Shown: positions 1-8,444 of the stretch, piece after piece
Numbering within the stretch: the stretch's first letter is position 1
Layout of the letters: the number at the start of each line of letters is the position of its first letter
From: an uncultured Bacteriovorax sp.
Lineage (GTDB): Bacteria; Bdellovibrionota; Bacteriovoracia; Bacteriovoracales; Bacteriovoracaceae
Length of the DNA stretch: 22,328 nucleotides
Direction of reading: 5' to 3'
Assembly (NCBI GenBank): GCA_946482295.1
Contig: CAMLRB010000033.1
Location: 1-22,328, forward strand
Notes under the pieces: generated by a model
Told to the model about the DNA's origin: nothing
Database searches by the model: none
What the model saw: only the letters and a program-made list of their open reading frames with translations
Program-made: the position numbers and the translations under genes

Positions 1-39
1 AGATCTACACTCTTTCCCTACACGACGCTCTTCCGATCT
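1..39 (+). other. Illumina sequencing adapter (non-genomic)
   Basis: The first 39 bases match the 3' portion of the Illumina TruSeq universal/P5 adapter, ending in the characteristic GCTCTTCCGATCT. They are an artefact of an untrimmed read at the contig end. The reading frame of the downstream kinase happens to stay open through them, so automatic annotation could wrongly include 13 adapter-derived codons. Genomic sequence starts at base 40. Confidence 0.97.
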
Positions 40-2361
40 AGCACTGATTTCGATGAAGAGCTTTTAGCTGATGCAATTCAAAATGGTCCAATGCCAGTTT
101 TAATGACTTGGTATCATACCTTTAAATTGCAGCTTTCCATTTATTTTCAAGATAGAGAACTTTCTTTAGCCTCACTCGAAAAATCACGTCCAATTATTTA
201 CTTATTAAGAGGGCAGCAAGTTGAAGTAGATTTTGCTTTTTTCGGTTCATTGGCGATAATGTCCTGTTGGACTTCTGAAAGTATAACAGCAGAACTTAAA
301 CATGAATTAGAAGTAAATTTAGAAAGGCTATCGAGATGGGCCACTCTCAATCCAGATAATTTTTCCTCTCGTTATCTAATTGTGAAAGCAGAGAAGGCCA
401 AGTTTGATAAACAATTTTTTGAAGCTGAGCAAATTTATGAACAGGCCATTCGAAGCGCGAGAGACACCGGTTTTATTCAACATGAAGCACTAGCTTATGA
501 AAGAGCTTCCAGCTTTTATCGTGAGAGAAATTTGATTTTAATTGCTGATACTTATTTGCGAGAAGCTAAGTCCTGCTACGCTGCTTGGGGGGCCGATGGA
601 AAGGTTCAACAGCTGAATCAAAATCACCCTCAATTAAAAGAAAAAATTGGTGGAATTCATAATGGACTGAATGTCACACGAACAATGGAAGTTGATTTGT
701 TTTCTGCCATTAAAGCATCCCAGGCCATTTCAAGTGACGTTGTTCTAGAAAAACTAATTCCAAAGCTCATAACATTAGTGTTGCAACAAAGTGGTGCACA
801 AACAGGCTATCTGATACTTTGTCATGATAGAGTTCTAACAGTTGATGCAAAGGCGTATATTGAGAATAACAACATTAGATCTGAAATTCTCAGCACTACA
901 CCAATAGAAAGTTTTCCAAATGTTCCCATGTCGATGATTCGTTATGTGCAAAGAACGAAGAAAAAAGTTATTTATGATGAAAATAACTTAGACATTGCTC
1001 CTTTTCTCTCTGATGTGTTTATTCGTGAGAATCAACCTAAGTCTATTCTTTGTTTACCTATTTTGAGAGGAAAAGAATTGGCCGGGATTTTATACCTGGA
1101 AAATAAAATAATTTCAGGCGTTTTCACGGAAGAGAGACTGAGTGTGCTCGATCTTTTAGCTTCTCAGGCTGCGATATCACTTCAAAATGCCCAGCTTTTT
1201 AAAAGTTTAAATGAAGAAATTTTGCATCGAAAAGAAGTTGAAGATGAACTTAGATCGAGCCGAGAATTGTTACAATCAATTATCGATTCAACATCTGCAC
1301 TCATTTATGTCAAAGATGTCGAAGGACGTTTTTTACTCGTAAACCGTCAAATTGAAGAACTCTTCCAAATGAAGAAAGAAAATTTTTTAGGCAAGACTGT
1401 TTATGATTTGTTTCCTCCAGATGTAGCAAAAAGGTTATTTGAAAATGACCAGTTGGTAATTCGAAAGTCGGGACCAATCGAGTTGGAAGAAGATGCTATT
1501 ATTGAGGGTAATCATCACACTTATTTATCTTTTAAAGTTCCCCTTTATACAGTTGATGGAAAAATCACTTCTATTTGTAACGTATCTACAGATATTACTG
1601 ATCGTAAAAAGATAGAAGAAGAGAGAGAAGAACTTCTTCATCAAAAACACCTCGCACTTTTTGAAGCTGAAAAAACCATTGCACTTCGCGATGACTTCTT
1701 GGCCATTGCTTCACATGAGTTAAGAACACCACTTACTCCGGTAAAGATGTATTTAGATATTTTGAAAATGCAGGTTCGGAAAGTTGCAAAAGATGATTGG
1801 CAAAAGGACCTTATTTTAAAAACATTAAATAAAGCTGATCAATCAATGATTCGTTTGACCCGCTTAATAGAAGATTTATTGGATGTCTCGCGCATTCAAA
1901 GTGGTCGTTTGATTTTGAAACGAGAAAATTTTGACCTGAATGAACTACTCGTTGAAGTCATTGGAAAACTCGCTTCCGAAAAAGATATTGAAGCAAAGAT
2001 TGATTTCAAATTAACTCATTCAATTATAGGCCATTGGGATAAAGCGAGAATTTCTCAAGTCATCAAGAACCTTGTTTCTAACGCTGTTAAATATGGAAAG
2101 GAAGGTCCTATTGAGGTTAGTACAGTAGTAGTCGATAATAGCGCACTTTTGAAAATAAAAGATTATGGAGTGGGAATTAGTTCGGAAGCTCAATTAACTA
2201 TCTTTGAATTATTTTCAAGAGCATCTTCTATTAAACATTATGAAGGACTTGGATTAGGTCTATTTATCGCTCTTGAGATTGTTAAGGCCCACGGGGGGCA
2301 ACTCAGGGTGGATAGTGAGCTGGAAAAAGGATCAACGTTTACCATGGAATTGCCTTTATAA
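40..2361 (+). CDS. Multi-sensor histidine kinase, 5'-truncated (GAF-PAS-HisKA-HATPase)
   Basis: C-terminal part of a membrane-independent signalling kinase that should autophosphorylate on His. The frame is open from base 40 with no start, so the gene is cut by the contig end; the ATG at 91 is probably internal. Counting from that Met: residues about 1-200 are helical, TPR-like sequence resembling the linker after the AAA ATPase in 'trifunctional Ser/Thr kinase/ATPase/histidine kinase' proteins; GAF at about 215-370; PAS at about 385-505 (IIDSTSALIYVKDVEGRFL); HisKA with the H-box SHELRTP, phosphoacceptor His542; then HATPase_c with N-box NLVSNAVKYG, G1 DYGVGI and G2 GLGLGLF. All catalytic motifs are intact. 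No receiver domain follows, so the partner regulator lies elsewhere. It converges on the next gene with only 11 bp between stops. The kinase and sensor domains are certain; the missing N-terminal kinase/ATPase is inferred from family resemblance. Confidence 0.9.
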   Translation, partial: STDFDEELLADAIQNGPMPVLMTWYHTFKLQLSIYFQDRELSLASLEKSRPIIYLLRGQQVEVDFAFFGSLAIMSCWTSESITAELKHELEVNLERLSRWATLNPDNFSSRYLIVKAEKAKFDKQFFEAEQIYEQAIRSARDTGFIQHEALAYERASSFYRERNLILIADTYLREAKSCYAAWGADGKVQQLNQNHPQLKEKIGGIHNGLNVTRTMEVDLFSAIKASQAISSDVVLEKLIPKLITLVLQQSGAQTGYLILCHDRVLTVDAKAYIENNNIRSEILSTTPIESFPNVPMSMIRYVQRTKKKVIYDENNLDIAPFLSDVFIRENQPKSILCLPILRGKELAGILYLENKIISGVFTEERLSVLDLLASQAAISLQNAQLFKSLNEEILHRKEVEDELRSSRELLQSIIDSTSALIYVKDVEGRFLLVNRQIEELFQMKKENFLGKTVYDLFPPDVAKRLFENDQLVIRKSGPIELEEDAIIEGNHHTYLSFKVPLYTVDGKITSICNVSTDITDRKKIEEEREELLHQKHLALFEAEKTIALRDDFLAIASHELRTPLTPVKMYLDILKMQVRKVAKDDWQKDLILKTLNKADQSMIRLTRLIEDLLDVSRIQSGRLILKRENFDLNELLVEVIGKLASEKDIEAKIDFKLTHSIIGHWDKARISQVIKNLVSNAVKYGKEGPIEVSTVVVDNSALLKIKDYGVGISSEAQLTIFELFSRASSIKHYEGLGLGLFIALEIVKAHGGQLRVDSELEKGSTFTMELPL

Positions 2362-2372
2362 TTTACACCAAG

Positions 2373-3887
2373 CTAGAGGGAAGTCGATAATTCTACAAAG
2401 CCGGCATTGAGATCTATATCTCTTCTTCCACTTGCACTGATTGAACGAACAATTCCATACGCAAAATACAAATAGATTTTACCATTGAACGAGGCGAGTG
2501 TCGGTTCACCAACTGTGATCATCTCATTGCTGTTTAAAGAATTCGCCGAAAGTAAAGTCACTTCCGGTCCCCATGAGGCATTCAGATGATAATCGCTATG
2601 ACCCGAACCCAGATAAGCATGAGAAACGATTTTATCTCCGCGTCTGAGATATAGTTTTGTTCCCGAAAAAAATGGTTGTGATTCTTCAGCCGCAGTATTG
2701 ATGACAGCGGGAAGAGTGACTGCTGTCCAGCTACCGTCGGGAAAAACTCCGCTGGTGATCTGATATACAGTAAGATCGTGAGCTACTTGCTCATCATCAG
2801 TCCAGATCGATTTGATGACGCCTGAGTTGTCGTAATAAAGATGTGGATTTCCCTGAACACCAGTGTGAGAAGAGAAATTCACTGGCTCGATATTGGGAGT
2901 AATGCTCTGGAAGAATTCGCCGGCGTAGGTCACATCTCCCAAATTCTTGTTTTGGTTTAAAGTGAGTGTTCCTGCATAAATGTCCGGCTTATCATCACCC
3001 AGATCATCAAAATAATTATTCCACGCCACTGCGAATTCTGCTGTCGTGGACGTGGTCATATGAAAAGACAATCCAAACGGTCCATTGGCGGCTTTAACGT
3101 CGTTAAACGCGACTTTAAATGGATTCCTGAATGTACCATCACTCTGTCTTTTAAAACCGTAAAACACAGTTGGAAAAAGGGCTATTTTGCTGACGACTCC
3201 AGGGATCTCAATGTTGAGATGCTGAAGTGTATTGCTTGTAAGAGATCCAATAGGGAAGTCCGGACGGATAGAACTATTGTACGGACCAATGGTATTGAAA
3301 ACCCAATTTGAATCCTGATTTCCAGGGCAGCCGATAAGATTATAAAGCGAGTAAGATGCATCAGGCGGACAGATAACGTTATAAAAAAGTAATCCACTAA
3401 AATACAGTGGTCCGTATTGAATAAATAAATATTCTCCGTTGGGACTCACAGTTATTCCATCTTCGTAACCTTCAGAGTTCACATCCCCTGGAACACTTAG
3501 CGGTTGCCCCAATGTTGAATCAATTGTGGAAAAAACTAAAGCTTCACGTGATACAGATGCGTTTTTGAAATGGACAGAAACGGGATAGACACCCGTCGCG
3601 GTTGGAGTAACGGTGAATGTGTAAAATCCTGCACCTTGATCAGTCACTGCTGATACAGTTCCTTTAGGAACTGTTATTGTCAAAGTCTGACCCGGATGAG
3701 CAACACCATTTTTTGTCAGACTTACCGAGACATTAAAGGAATCAAGGCCAGCAACTTCATTGCGTTCAAAATCCAATGTTAGAGCATAAATATCGGAAGG
3801 AGTGGGAGTCGTTGCGACTGATTTTTTACTGCCATTACAGGCATTTATTAGAATCATTAATGTGAGTGATAAAAATAAATTCTTCAT
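2373..3887 (-). CDS. Outer-membrane-type lipoprotein, Ig-like domain plus WD40/TolB-like propeller
   Basis: 504-residue secreted lipoprotein of unknown role. The N-terminus is a hydrophobic signal ending in the lipobox I-N-A-C, with Cys17 as the lipidated residue, then a Ser/Thr/Pro linker. Residues about 33-118 look like an Ig-like/invasin-type beta domain (FNVSVSLTKNGVAHPGQTL ... GVYPVSVHFKNASV). The remainder is rich in Gly, Asp and aromatics with short beta strands and opens with GYEDGITVSPNGEYLF, the pattern of WD40/TolB-like propeller blades. ATG at 3887 is preferred to the GTG immediately before it because it directly begins MKNLFLSL; neither has a strong Shine-Dalgarno. It is co-directional with the small gene 26 bp upstream, so the two may be cotranscribed. 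I do not recognise a specific orthologue; a surface binding role is only a guess. Confidence 0.82.
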   Translation of the reverse strand: MKNLFLSLTLMILINACNGSKKSVATTPTPSDIYALTLDFERNEVAGLDSFNVSVSLTKNGVAHPGQTLTITVPKGTVSAVTDQGAGFYTFTVTPTATGVYPVSVHFKNASVSREALVFSTIDSTLGQPLSVPGDVNSEGYEDGITVSPNGEYLFIQYGPLYFSGLLFYNVICPPDASYSLYNLIGCPGNQDSNWVFNTIGPYNSSIRPDFPIGSLTSNTLQHLNIEIPGVVSKIALFPTVFYGFKRQSDGTFRNPFKVAFNDVKAANGPFGLSFHMTTSTTAEFAVAWNNYFDDLGDDKPDIYAGTLTLNQNKNLGDVTYAGEFFQSITPNIEPVNFSSHTGVQGNPHLYYDNSGVIKSIWTDDEQVAHDLTVYQITSGVFPDGSWTAVTLPAVINTAAEESQPFFSGTKLYLRRGDKIVSHAYLGSGHSDYHLNASWGPEVTLLSANSLNSNEMITVGEPTLASFNGKIYLYFAYGIVRSISASGRRDIDLNAGFVELSTSL

Positions 3888-3913
3888 CACTCACAGTATA
3901 ACATAGTTTTGAT

Positions 3914-4195
3914 TTAGTGTAGTTTGTCTTCGATTTGCTTCTTGAGATCCTTAACCGAAGTCGCAAGCATTTTAGATTCTTTTTCCAGACGGTGAGTGAA
4001 CTCGTTCATCATCACTTTCGTTTTTGAAAAAAGATCATCGCCATCGTCGTTGCTTTTAATTTGATCCATAAGTGCGTTCGACTCATTCATCAAATCGTTG
4101 AAGCTCAAAACCTTCAGGTAGTCAGAAAAGTTTGCTTCTTTTTTTAGGCTCTTCCATTCACCCAGATCAACCAGGTTGTCGCTGTCGATATTCAT
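3914..4195 (-). CDS. Small acidic/helical hypothetical protein
   Basis: 93 residues, no signal peptide, no Cys. Highly charged and predicted helical throughout, with heptad-like spacing in the C-terminal half (FTHRLEKESKMLATSVKDL), suggesting a coiled coil. The start is supported by a strong purine-rich ribosome site (GGGGGA) a few bases upstream of ATG and by a sigma70-like promoter at 4221-4249. It may head a short operon with the lipoprotein gene downstream. No family recognised; cytoplasmic location inferred from lack of a signal. Confidence 0.72.
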   Translation of the reverse strand: MNIDSDNLVDLGEWKSLKKEANFSDYLKVLSFNDLMNESNALMDQIKSNDDGDDLFSKTKVMMNEFTHRLEKESKMLATSVKDLKKQIEDKLH

Positions 4196-4220
4196 TATTA
4201 ATCCCCCAAAGATTTTGAGC

Positions 4221-4249
4221 GTTATCGCTTACGAAAGGCGACTTTTCAA
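4221..4249 (-). promoter_or_regulatory. Candidate sigma70 promoter of the 93-residue gene
   Basis: Read on the minus strand: TTGAAA (4249-4244), 17-base spacer, GATAAC (4226-4221). The -10 overlaps a short inverted repeat AGCG-TTAT-CGCT (4218-4229), which could be an operator or chance. Confidence 0.4.
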
Positions 4250-4312
4250 ATCTATTTTGGGAGGGTGAAGAATTTACAGCTTGAGCGGCGGGTCGTATAA
4301 GCGAGAGAGAAT

Positions 4313-4336
4313 AAAAAAGGGCCCGAAGGCCCCTTT
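4313..4336 (-). terminator. Rho-independent terminator of peroxiredoxin gene
   Basis: On the minus strand a GGGCC stem closes a UUCG tetraloop (C-UUCG-G context) and pairs with GGCCC, followed by a run of six T (4318-4313) and more T/A. It lies about 45 bases after the peroxiredoxin stop, upstream of the next leftward gene. Confidence 0.9.
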
Positions 4337-4379
4337 CATAGGTAAATCCAGTCGAAACCAGATAAATACTAGATAAAAA

Positions 4380-4967
4380 TTACTTAAGTTTGCTGAAATA
4401 TTCTTGTGATCCTTTTGGATCTGGTTTCATAGTCGCTGCTCCTTTTGTCCAACCAGCAGGGCAAACTTCACCGTGCTTAGCTGTGTATTGATAAGCTTCA
4501 ACTGTACGAAGAACTTCTTCTACATTTCTTCCAACTGAAAGGTTGTTTACTGTACAAGTTTGAATAACGTTTTTATCGTCGATAACGAACACACCACGAA
4601 GAGCAACAGCGTCGTCAGCAAGAACGTCATAGTCGCGAGCGATTGTTTTTGTAAGGTCAGCTACTAGTGGGTGAACCATTTTTCCAAGTCCACCTTTGTT
4701 GCGTTCTACTTGTGTCCAAGCAAGGTGAGAGAAAGCAGAGTCAACAGAACAACCGATTACTTCACAGTTCATTTCTTTGAATTTTGCAAGATTATCTTCG
4801 AAAGCTGTGATTTCAGTCGGGCATACGAAAGTGAAATCTAGTGGATAGAAGTAGAGAACTTTCCATTTACCGGCAAAGTCTTTGTGAAGAGAGAGTTTTT
4901 TGATTTCGCCGTTTGCGACAGCTTCAGCAGTGAAATCCGGTGCAGTTTTACCAACAAGTCTAGACAT
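4380..4967 (-). CDS. Typical 2-Cys peroxiredoxin (AhpC/Prx1 type)
   Basis: 195-residue thiol peroxidase that reduces H2O2, organic hydroperoxides and peroxynitrite in the cytoplasm. The peroxidatic site is DFTFVCPTE (Cys49) and the resolving site HGEVCPAGW (Cys169). The protein has both a GGLG segment and a C-terminal EYFSK (YF-like) extension, the two features linked in this family to sensitivity to overoxidation. Start chosen at 4967 (MSRLVGKTAPDF, the normal family N-terminus), with GGAGG six bases upstream; the frame continues 28 codons further but that stretch overlaps the promoter. Transcribed alone, divergently from clpP, with its own promoter and terminator. No ahpF is seen nearby, so the reductant (thioredoxin is usual for this group) is not identified. 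Confidence 0.96.
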   Translation of the reverse strand: MSRLVGKTAPDFTAEAVANGEIKKLSLHKDFAGKWKVLYFYPLDFTFVCPTEITAFEDNLAKFKEMNCEVIGCSVDSAFSHLAWTQVERNKGGLGKMVHPLVADLTKTIARDYDVLADDAVALRGVFVIDDKNVIQTCTVNNLSVGRNVEEVLRTVEAYQYTAKHGEVCPAGWTKGAATMKPDPKGSQEYFSKLK

Positions 4968-5022
4968 GAAATGCCTCCATTTAAAGTTTGAGAATCGAAA
5001 AAATTTGTTTTGAACGAGCTCA

Positions 5023-5051
5023 ATTTTAGAGGCAACGGGTCCTAATATCAA
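5023..5051 (-). promoter_or_regulatory. Sigma70-type promoter of peroxiredoxin gene
   Basis: Minus strand: TTGATA (5051-5046), exactly 17 bases, TAAAAT (5028-5023), giving a leader of about 50 bases to the ATG at 4967. The -35 hexamer lies inside one arm of an inverted repeat (5046-5067). Confidence 0.7.
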
Positions 5052-5067
5052 GTGGTAAAACTTGATA
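5046..5067. promoter_or_regulatory. Perfect inverted repeat in the peroxiredoxin-clpP divergent region
   Basis: TATCAAG (5046-5052), 8-base spacer, CTTGATA (5061-5067). One arm contains the peroxiredoxin -35; the other gives a TTGATA facing clpP, though without a convincing -10 at 17 bases. Plausible operator for a dimeric regulator; regulator not identified. Confidence 0.45.
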
Positions 5068-5130
5068 GAATGATGATAAAATCCAAAAATAACGCAGACT
5101 TAACACATCGGAGTTTTTCTCGTTTTACCC

Positions 5131-5160
5131 CTTAAATCGTTAAAGATTTAAGCCTTTTTG
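5131..5160 (+). promoter_or_regulatory. Hairpin with T-run in the clpP leader
   Basis: CTTAAATC (5131-5138), 6-base loop, GATTTAAG (5145-5152), then CCTTTTTG. It resembles a weak intrinsic terminator or attenuator, yet there is no upstream gene on this strand to terminate; it sits about 80 bases before the clpP start, so it may act on the clpP leader transcript. Confidence 0.4.
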
Positions 5161-5237
5161 CCGATAAAGATCGAAGAAATCTAATAAACTCAGTCAACTT
5201 AACTAACTAGTTGATGGTCCTTTTTGTGGAGAAAGAC

Positions 5238-5858
5238 ATGGATCCTAAAGCCTACATTCCCAATCCAATTGTTATTGAACAAACAGCTAGAGGGGAGAGA
5301 CAGTACGACATTTATTCAAGACTTCTCCTTGATCGTATTGTGTTTTTAGGAACAGAAGTTAACGACACTGTAGCAAACCTTCTTATTGCTCAAATGCTTT
5401 TCTTAGAGCAATCAGATGCAGAAGCTCCAATTCATTTTTATATCAATAGCCCAGGTGGATCAGTTTATGCTGGTCTTGGTATCTACGATATCATGCAACA
5501 CATTTCATGCCCGGTTTACACCTACTGTGTGGGGATGGCCGCTTCAATGGGCTCCCTCCTTCTTACAGCGGGAGCAAAAGGATTCAGACATTCTATGCCT
5601 CATTCGCGTATCATGATTCACCAACCATTAGGTGGAGCAAGAGGACAGGCTTCAGACATTCAAATTCAGGCCAATGAAATTCAAGATTTGAAAAAACAAT
5701 TAAATGGTATCTATGTTCGTCACTCGAGTGCTGGTATGACAATGGAGCGAATTGAAAAAGAAACAGACCGTGACAATTACCTCAATCCTACAAAGGCAAT
5801 TGAACTTGGTCTTATCGATGTTGTCATTGACAAGAGTGACCGCAAATTAAAAAAATAG
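5238..5858 (+). CDS. clpP: ATP-dependent Clp protease proteolytic subunit ClpP
   Basis: 206-residue serine peptidase forming the tetradecameric chamber of ClpXP in the cytoplasm. The catalytic triad is visible: Ser103 in [11 protein letters not shown], His128 in [10 protein letters not shown] and Asp179 in ETDRDNYL. The oligomerisation and substrate regions ([16 protein letters not shown]) are canonical. Start chosen at 5238 ([11 protein letters not shown]) because GGAG lies six bases upstream; ATG at 5214 and TTG at 5211 would add an atypical N-terminus. Length matches the family. clpX follows after 41 bp and is surely cotranscribed. The trigger-factor gene often found upstream is absent; a divergent peroxiredoxin occupies that place. 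Confidence 0.97.
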   Translation: MDPKAYIPNPIVIEQTARGERQYDIYSRLLLDRIVFLGTEVNDTVANLLIAQMLFLEQSDAEAPIHFYINSPGGSVYAGLGIYDIMQHISCPVYTYCVGMAASMGSLLLTAGAKGFRHSMPHSRIMIHQPLGGARGQASDIQIQANEIQDLKKQLNGIYVRHSSAGMTMERIEKETDRDNYLNPTKAIELGLIDVVIDKSDRKLKK

Positions 5859-5899
5859 TGATCAGTTTTTAGATATGAAAGTTTGGAAGGAAAAATAAA

Positions 5900-7213
5900 A
5901 TGACAAAAGAAAAAGCGAATTTCGGAAGCGCCCTTCACTGTAACTTCTGTGGTAAATCACAGAAAGAAGTTAAGAAACTGATTGCAGGACCTGGCTGTTA
6001 CATTTGTGATGAATGTATTGAGCTTTGTAACGATATCATTTTTGAAGACTCACAAAAGAGCAATGCTAAAGCTGTAGTTGATAATGTACCAAAGCCGCAT
6101 GAAATTAAAGCGCACTTGGATAACTACGTTATTGGTCAGGATCGTGCGAAGAAAATCATTTCTGTAGCCGTTCACAACCACTACAAGCGTATTGCACACA
6201 AGTCTGGTGACTCTCGTAAAGGAGATGTTGTTGAGCTTGCGAAATCAAACATACTTCTCGCAGGACCGACAGGATCAGGGAAAACGTTGATCGCTCAATC
6301 ACTTGCTAAATTTTTGAACGTACCATTTGCCATTGCAGATGCTACTTCATTAACTGAAGCTGGTTACGTAGGTGAGGACGTTGAGAACATCATTCTTAAT
6401 CTTCTTCAAAACTGTGACTTCGATGTTGAACGCGCTCAACGCGGTATCGTTTATATCGATGAGATCGATAAGATCGCCCGTAAATCTGAAAACCCATCTA
6501 TCACGCGTGACGTTTCAGGTGAAGGTGTTCAGCAGGCCCTTCTTAAAATCGTTGAAGGTACAATTGCTTCTGTTCCACCAAAAGGCGGACGTAAGCACCC
6601 ACAACAGGAATTCATTCAAGTTGATACAAAAAATATCCTCTTCATTTGCGCTGGAGCATTCGTAGGTCTTGATAAAATTATCGAGAAAAGAATGACAAAA
6701 AGACCAATGGGACTTATATCGGAAAAAACAGAAGCGGAAAAATCAGTCATTGAAAAACTTGGTGGGATCGAGCCGGAAGATTTATCAAAATTCGGTCTTA
6801 TTCCAGAGTTCATTGGACGTCTTCCAGTAAACGCTATGCTTTCTGAGCTTGATGAAGAAGCACTTGTAGCGATTCTGACAGAGCCAAAAAATGCTCTTAC
6901 AAAACAGTACGCGAAACTTTTTGAATACGAAGGTATCGAGCTTGAATTCGAAAAAGATGCTCTTCGCGAAGTGGCCCGTCAGGCCCTTGAGAGAAGAACA
7001 GGAGCACGTGGTCTTCGCGCGATTCTTGAACAGTCTATGCTCGACGTAATGTACGACGTTCCAGCAAATGAAAAAGTTTGCAAGGTTATTGTTACTGTTG
7101 ATTCAGTAACTGGTAAAGGAACACCAAAAGTGGTGGAAGGACCTCGCAAGACAGTTGCGCCGGCCGGAAATGCGGCGAGTGTGACTCCCAAGAAAAATGT
7201 AGAATCAGCTTAA
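5900..7213 (+). CDS. clpX: ATP-dependent Clp protease ATP-binding subunit ClpX
   Basis: 437-residue AAA+ unfoldase that recognises, unfolds and feeds substrates into ClpP. The N-terminal zinc-binding domain has CxxC at Cys14/Cys17 and CDEC at Cys36/Cys39. Walker A is GPTGSGKT at 122-129; Walker B is VYIDEIDK with Asp187-Glu188; the pore loop is GYVG. The ClpP-docking IGF-type tripeptide is represented by MGL at 270-272. Sensor and arginine-finger regions ([16 protein letters not shown]) are present. GGAAGG precedes the ATG by 9 bases. The C-terminal tail after about 405 is a low-complexity extension beyond the folded core. Terminator follows at 7242. Confidence 0.98.
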   Translation: MTKEKANFGSALHCNFCGKSQKEVKKLIAGPGCYICDECIELCNDIIFEDSQKSNAKAVVDNVPKPHEIKAHLDNYVIGQDRAKKIISVAVHNHYKRIAHKSGDSRKGDVVELAKSNILLAGPTGSGKTLIAQSLAKFLNVPFAIADATSLTEAGYVGEDVENIILNLLQNCDFDVERAQRGIVYIDEIDKIARKSENPSITRDVSGEGVQQALLKIVEGTIASVPPKGGRKHPQQEFIQVDTKNILFICAGAFVGLDKIIEKRMTKRPMGLISEKTEAEKSVIEKLGGIEPEDLSKFGLIPEFIGRLPVNAMLSELDEEALVAILTEPKNALTKQYAKLFEYEGIELEFEKDALREVARQALERRTGARGLRAILEQSMLDVMYDVPANEKVCKVIVTVDSVTGKGTPKVVEGPRKTVAPAGNAASVTPKKNVESA

Positions 7214-7241
7214 GTTCTTACAAATTCTAAAATGAACCAGT

Positions 7242-7271
7242 AAAAATGCGGCTTCGGCTGCATTTTTTTTT
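7242..7271 (+). terminator. Rho-independent terminator of clpP-clpX
   Basis: A-rich 5' arm with AATGCGGC, TTCG loop (7253-7256), GCTGCATT and a run of T to 7271; one G.T pair in the stem. Located about 30 bases after the clpX stop. Confidence 0.92.
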
Positions 7272-7371
7272 ACCTGGAAAGCAAATGAGAGGTCTGGGAT
7301 TAAACATCTAAGTTTTAATTTATTTAGACCGATTAATGAATGGTTCTTAAGAAATGTACAAGGGGTTTTTT

Positions 7372-8241
7372 ATGTTCAATAAACTGCTAACTACACTTTT
7401 ATCGTTTTTTTTGTGGAATAACAGTATTTGGGCACTAACACCCAATGCTGATCGTATTTCCAGCTCTGATGTAGAAGCCATTGTTAAAAATATTAACAAA
7501 ATGAATTATACACTTCATGATGTAATTAATCAGATTGCTTCATTCGATAGTAAAAAATCAAATGAGTTTAAAAATTATCTTGCTGAAAATCCTGATTACA
7601 AAAAAATGGTAATTCCAAAAGTGATTCAAGAGGATGACCGTTTCTCTGTTAATATAGATAATAAGAAGTTGCACTTTACATTATTTACAAATGGCAAATT
7701 AACTTTATCTAACGGCGATCACAGTGTTGATCTAACTTACTCCATGACATTGAAAGAGATGGAGCAAAAACTGAACGACAAAATTTTTACACAAAATCAT
7801 TCTGGCCTGATAGATTTGTTCATTTCAAAGGCTTACGCTTATTCCATTATGTATGTTATAATGGCGATCGGTTCCGCGTATTTATTGTTTCTTGGCTACA
7901 ACGAGCGCCAAATTTCTATTTTTGTAAAAAATCATTCAGATATGTGTGAAAGTATTCGGAAGGAAGATGATCTTAAACATAACATTGACAAACTCACTGA
8001 TGTTTATAATTTGATGACTGATAAATATATTGAACTTTGTACATCACGCACTCCTTTTCAGAGGAGGGATTTTCAAAAAGAAACTTGTGAAAAGACCATT
8101 CCGGCAATAAAGAAATGTTTCAAGGAGAAAATTGAGCAAATTAAACATAGCTCGGTGGATGATACTTCTCGATCAAATGTGAAAAACTTTAAATATGAAG
8201 CTACAACTGATAAATATACACCAAGTACTGTTTCTAAATAA
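7372..8241 (+). CDS. Secreted/membrane protein of unknown function
   Basis: 289 residues, no family recognised. Residues 1-21 form a signal peptide (FNKLLTTLLSFFLW ... SIWA). A polar domain with short helices and beta segments follows to about 150, then one hydrophobic segment at about 155-176 (YSIMYVIMAIGSAYLLFLGY) likely spanning a membrane, then a charged helical C-terminus containing four Cys (DMCES, ELCTS, KETCEK, KKCFK), which could form disulfides if that part is periplasmic. ATG at 7372 is chosen over the ATG at 7354 because AAGGGG lies at good distance before it and it begins the signal peptide cleanly. It stands alone between the clpX terminator and its own terminator at 8291. Confidence 0.78.
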   Translation: MFNKLLTTLLSFFLWNNSIWALTPNADRISSSDVEAIVKNINKMNYTLHDVINQIASFDSKKSNEFKNYLAENPDYKKMVIPKVIQEDDRFSVNIDNKKLHFTLFTNGKLTLSNGDHSVDLTYSMTLKEMEQKLNDKIFTQNHSGLIDLFISKAYAYSIMYVIMAIGSAYLLFLGYNERQISIFVKNHSDMCESIRKEDDLKHNIDKLTDVYNLMTDKYIELCTSRTPFQRRDFQKETCEKTIPAIKKCFKEKIEQIKHSSVDDTSRSNVKNFKYEATTDKYTPSTVSK

Positions 8242-8290
8242 TGGATCAAATTTTTTAGTTGTGTTTCACAAAGCAAAGACTTTATACAGA

Positions 8291-8317
8291 GGCTCCCGAA
8301 AGGGAGCCTTTTTTTTT
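8291..8317 (+). terminator. Rho-independent terminator
   Basis: Perfect 7-bp GC-rich stem GGCTCCC / GGGAGCC around a GAAA loop (8298-8301), followed by nine T. It ends the transcript of the 289-residue protein. Confidence 0.95.
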
Positions 8318-8322
8318 GACTA

Positions 8323-8365
8323 AAAGCTTGGTGCTTCAACTTTGATTGAAGCAGTTTTAAGCTTT
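8323..8365 (+). repeat. Nested inverted repeats upstream of glycine-rich gene
   Basis: Outer arms AAAGCTT (8323-8329) and AAGCTTT (8359-8365) enclose inner arms TGCTTCAA (8332-8339) and TTGAAGCA (8346-8353) with a 6-base loop. A further dyad TAGTTAA / TTAACTA lies at 8391-8415. The element could fold as RNA in the leader or serve as protein-binding sites; function unknown. Confidence 0.45.
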
Positions 8366-8444
8366 CATTCTCTTCAATAATGATCAGAAATAGTTAAACA
8401 ACAATTTCTTAACTACTATTATTAAAAAAATCGGAGTCATTCAT

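Noticed and set aside
4968..5051. Longer N-terminus for the peroxiredoxin
   Set aside because: The extra 28 codons cover the promoter and leader, and the family N-terminus begins at MSRLVGK.
7260..7371. GGTCT/AGACC inverted arms before the 289-residue gene
   Set aside because: Only five pairs about 30 bases apart in AT-rich DNA; expected by chance.
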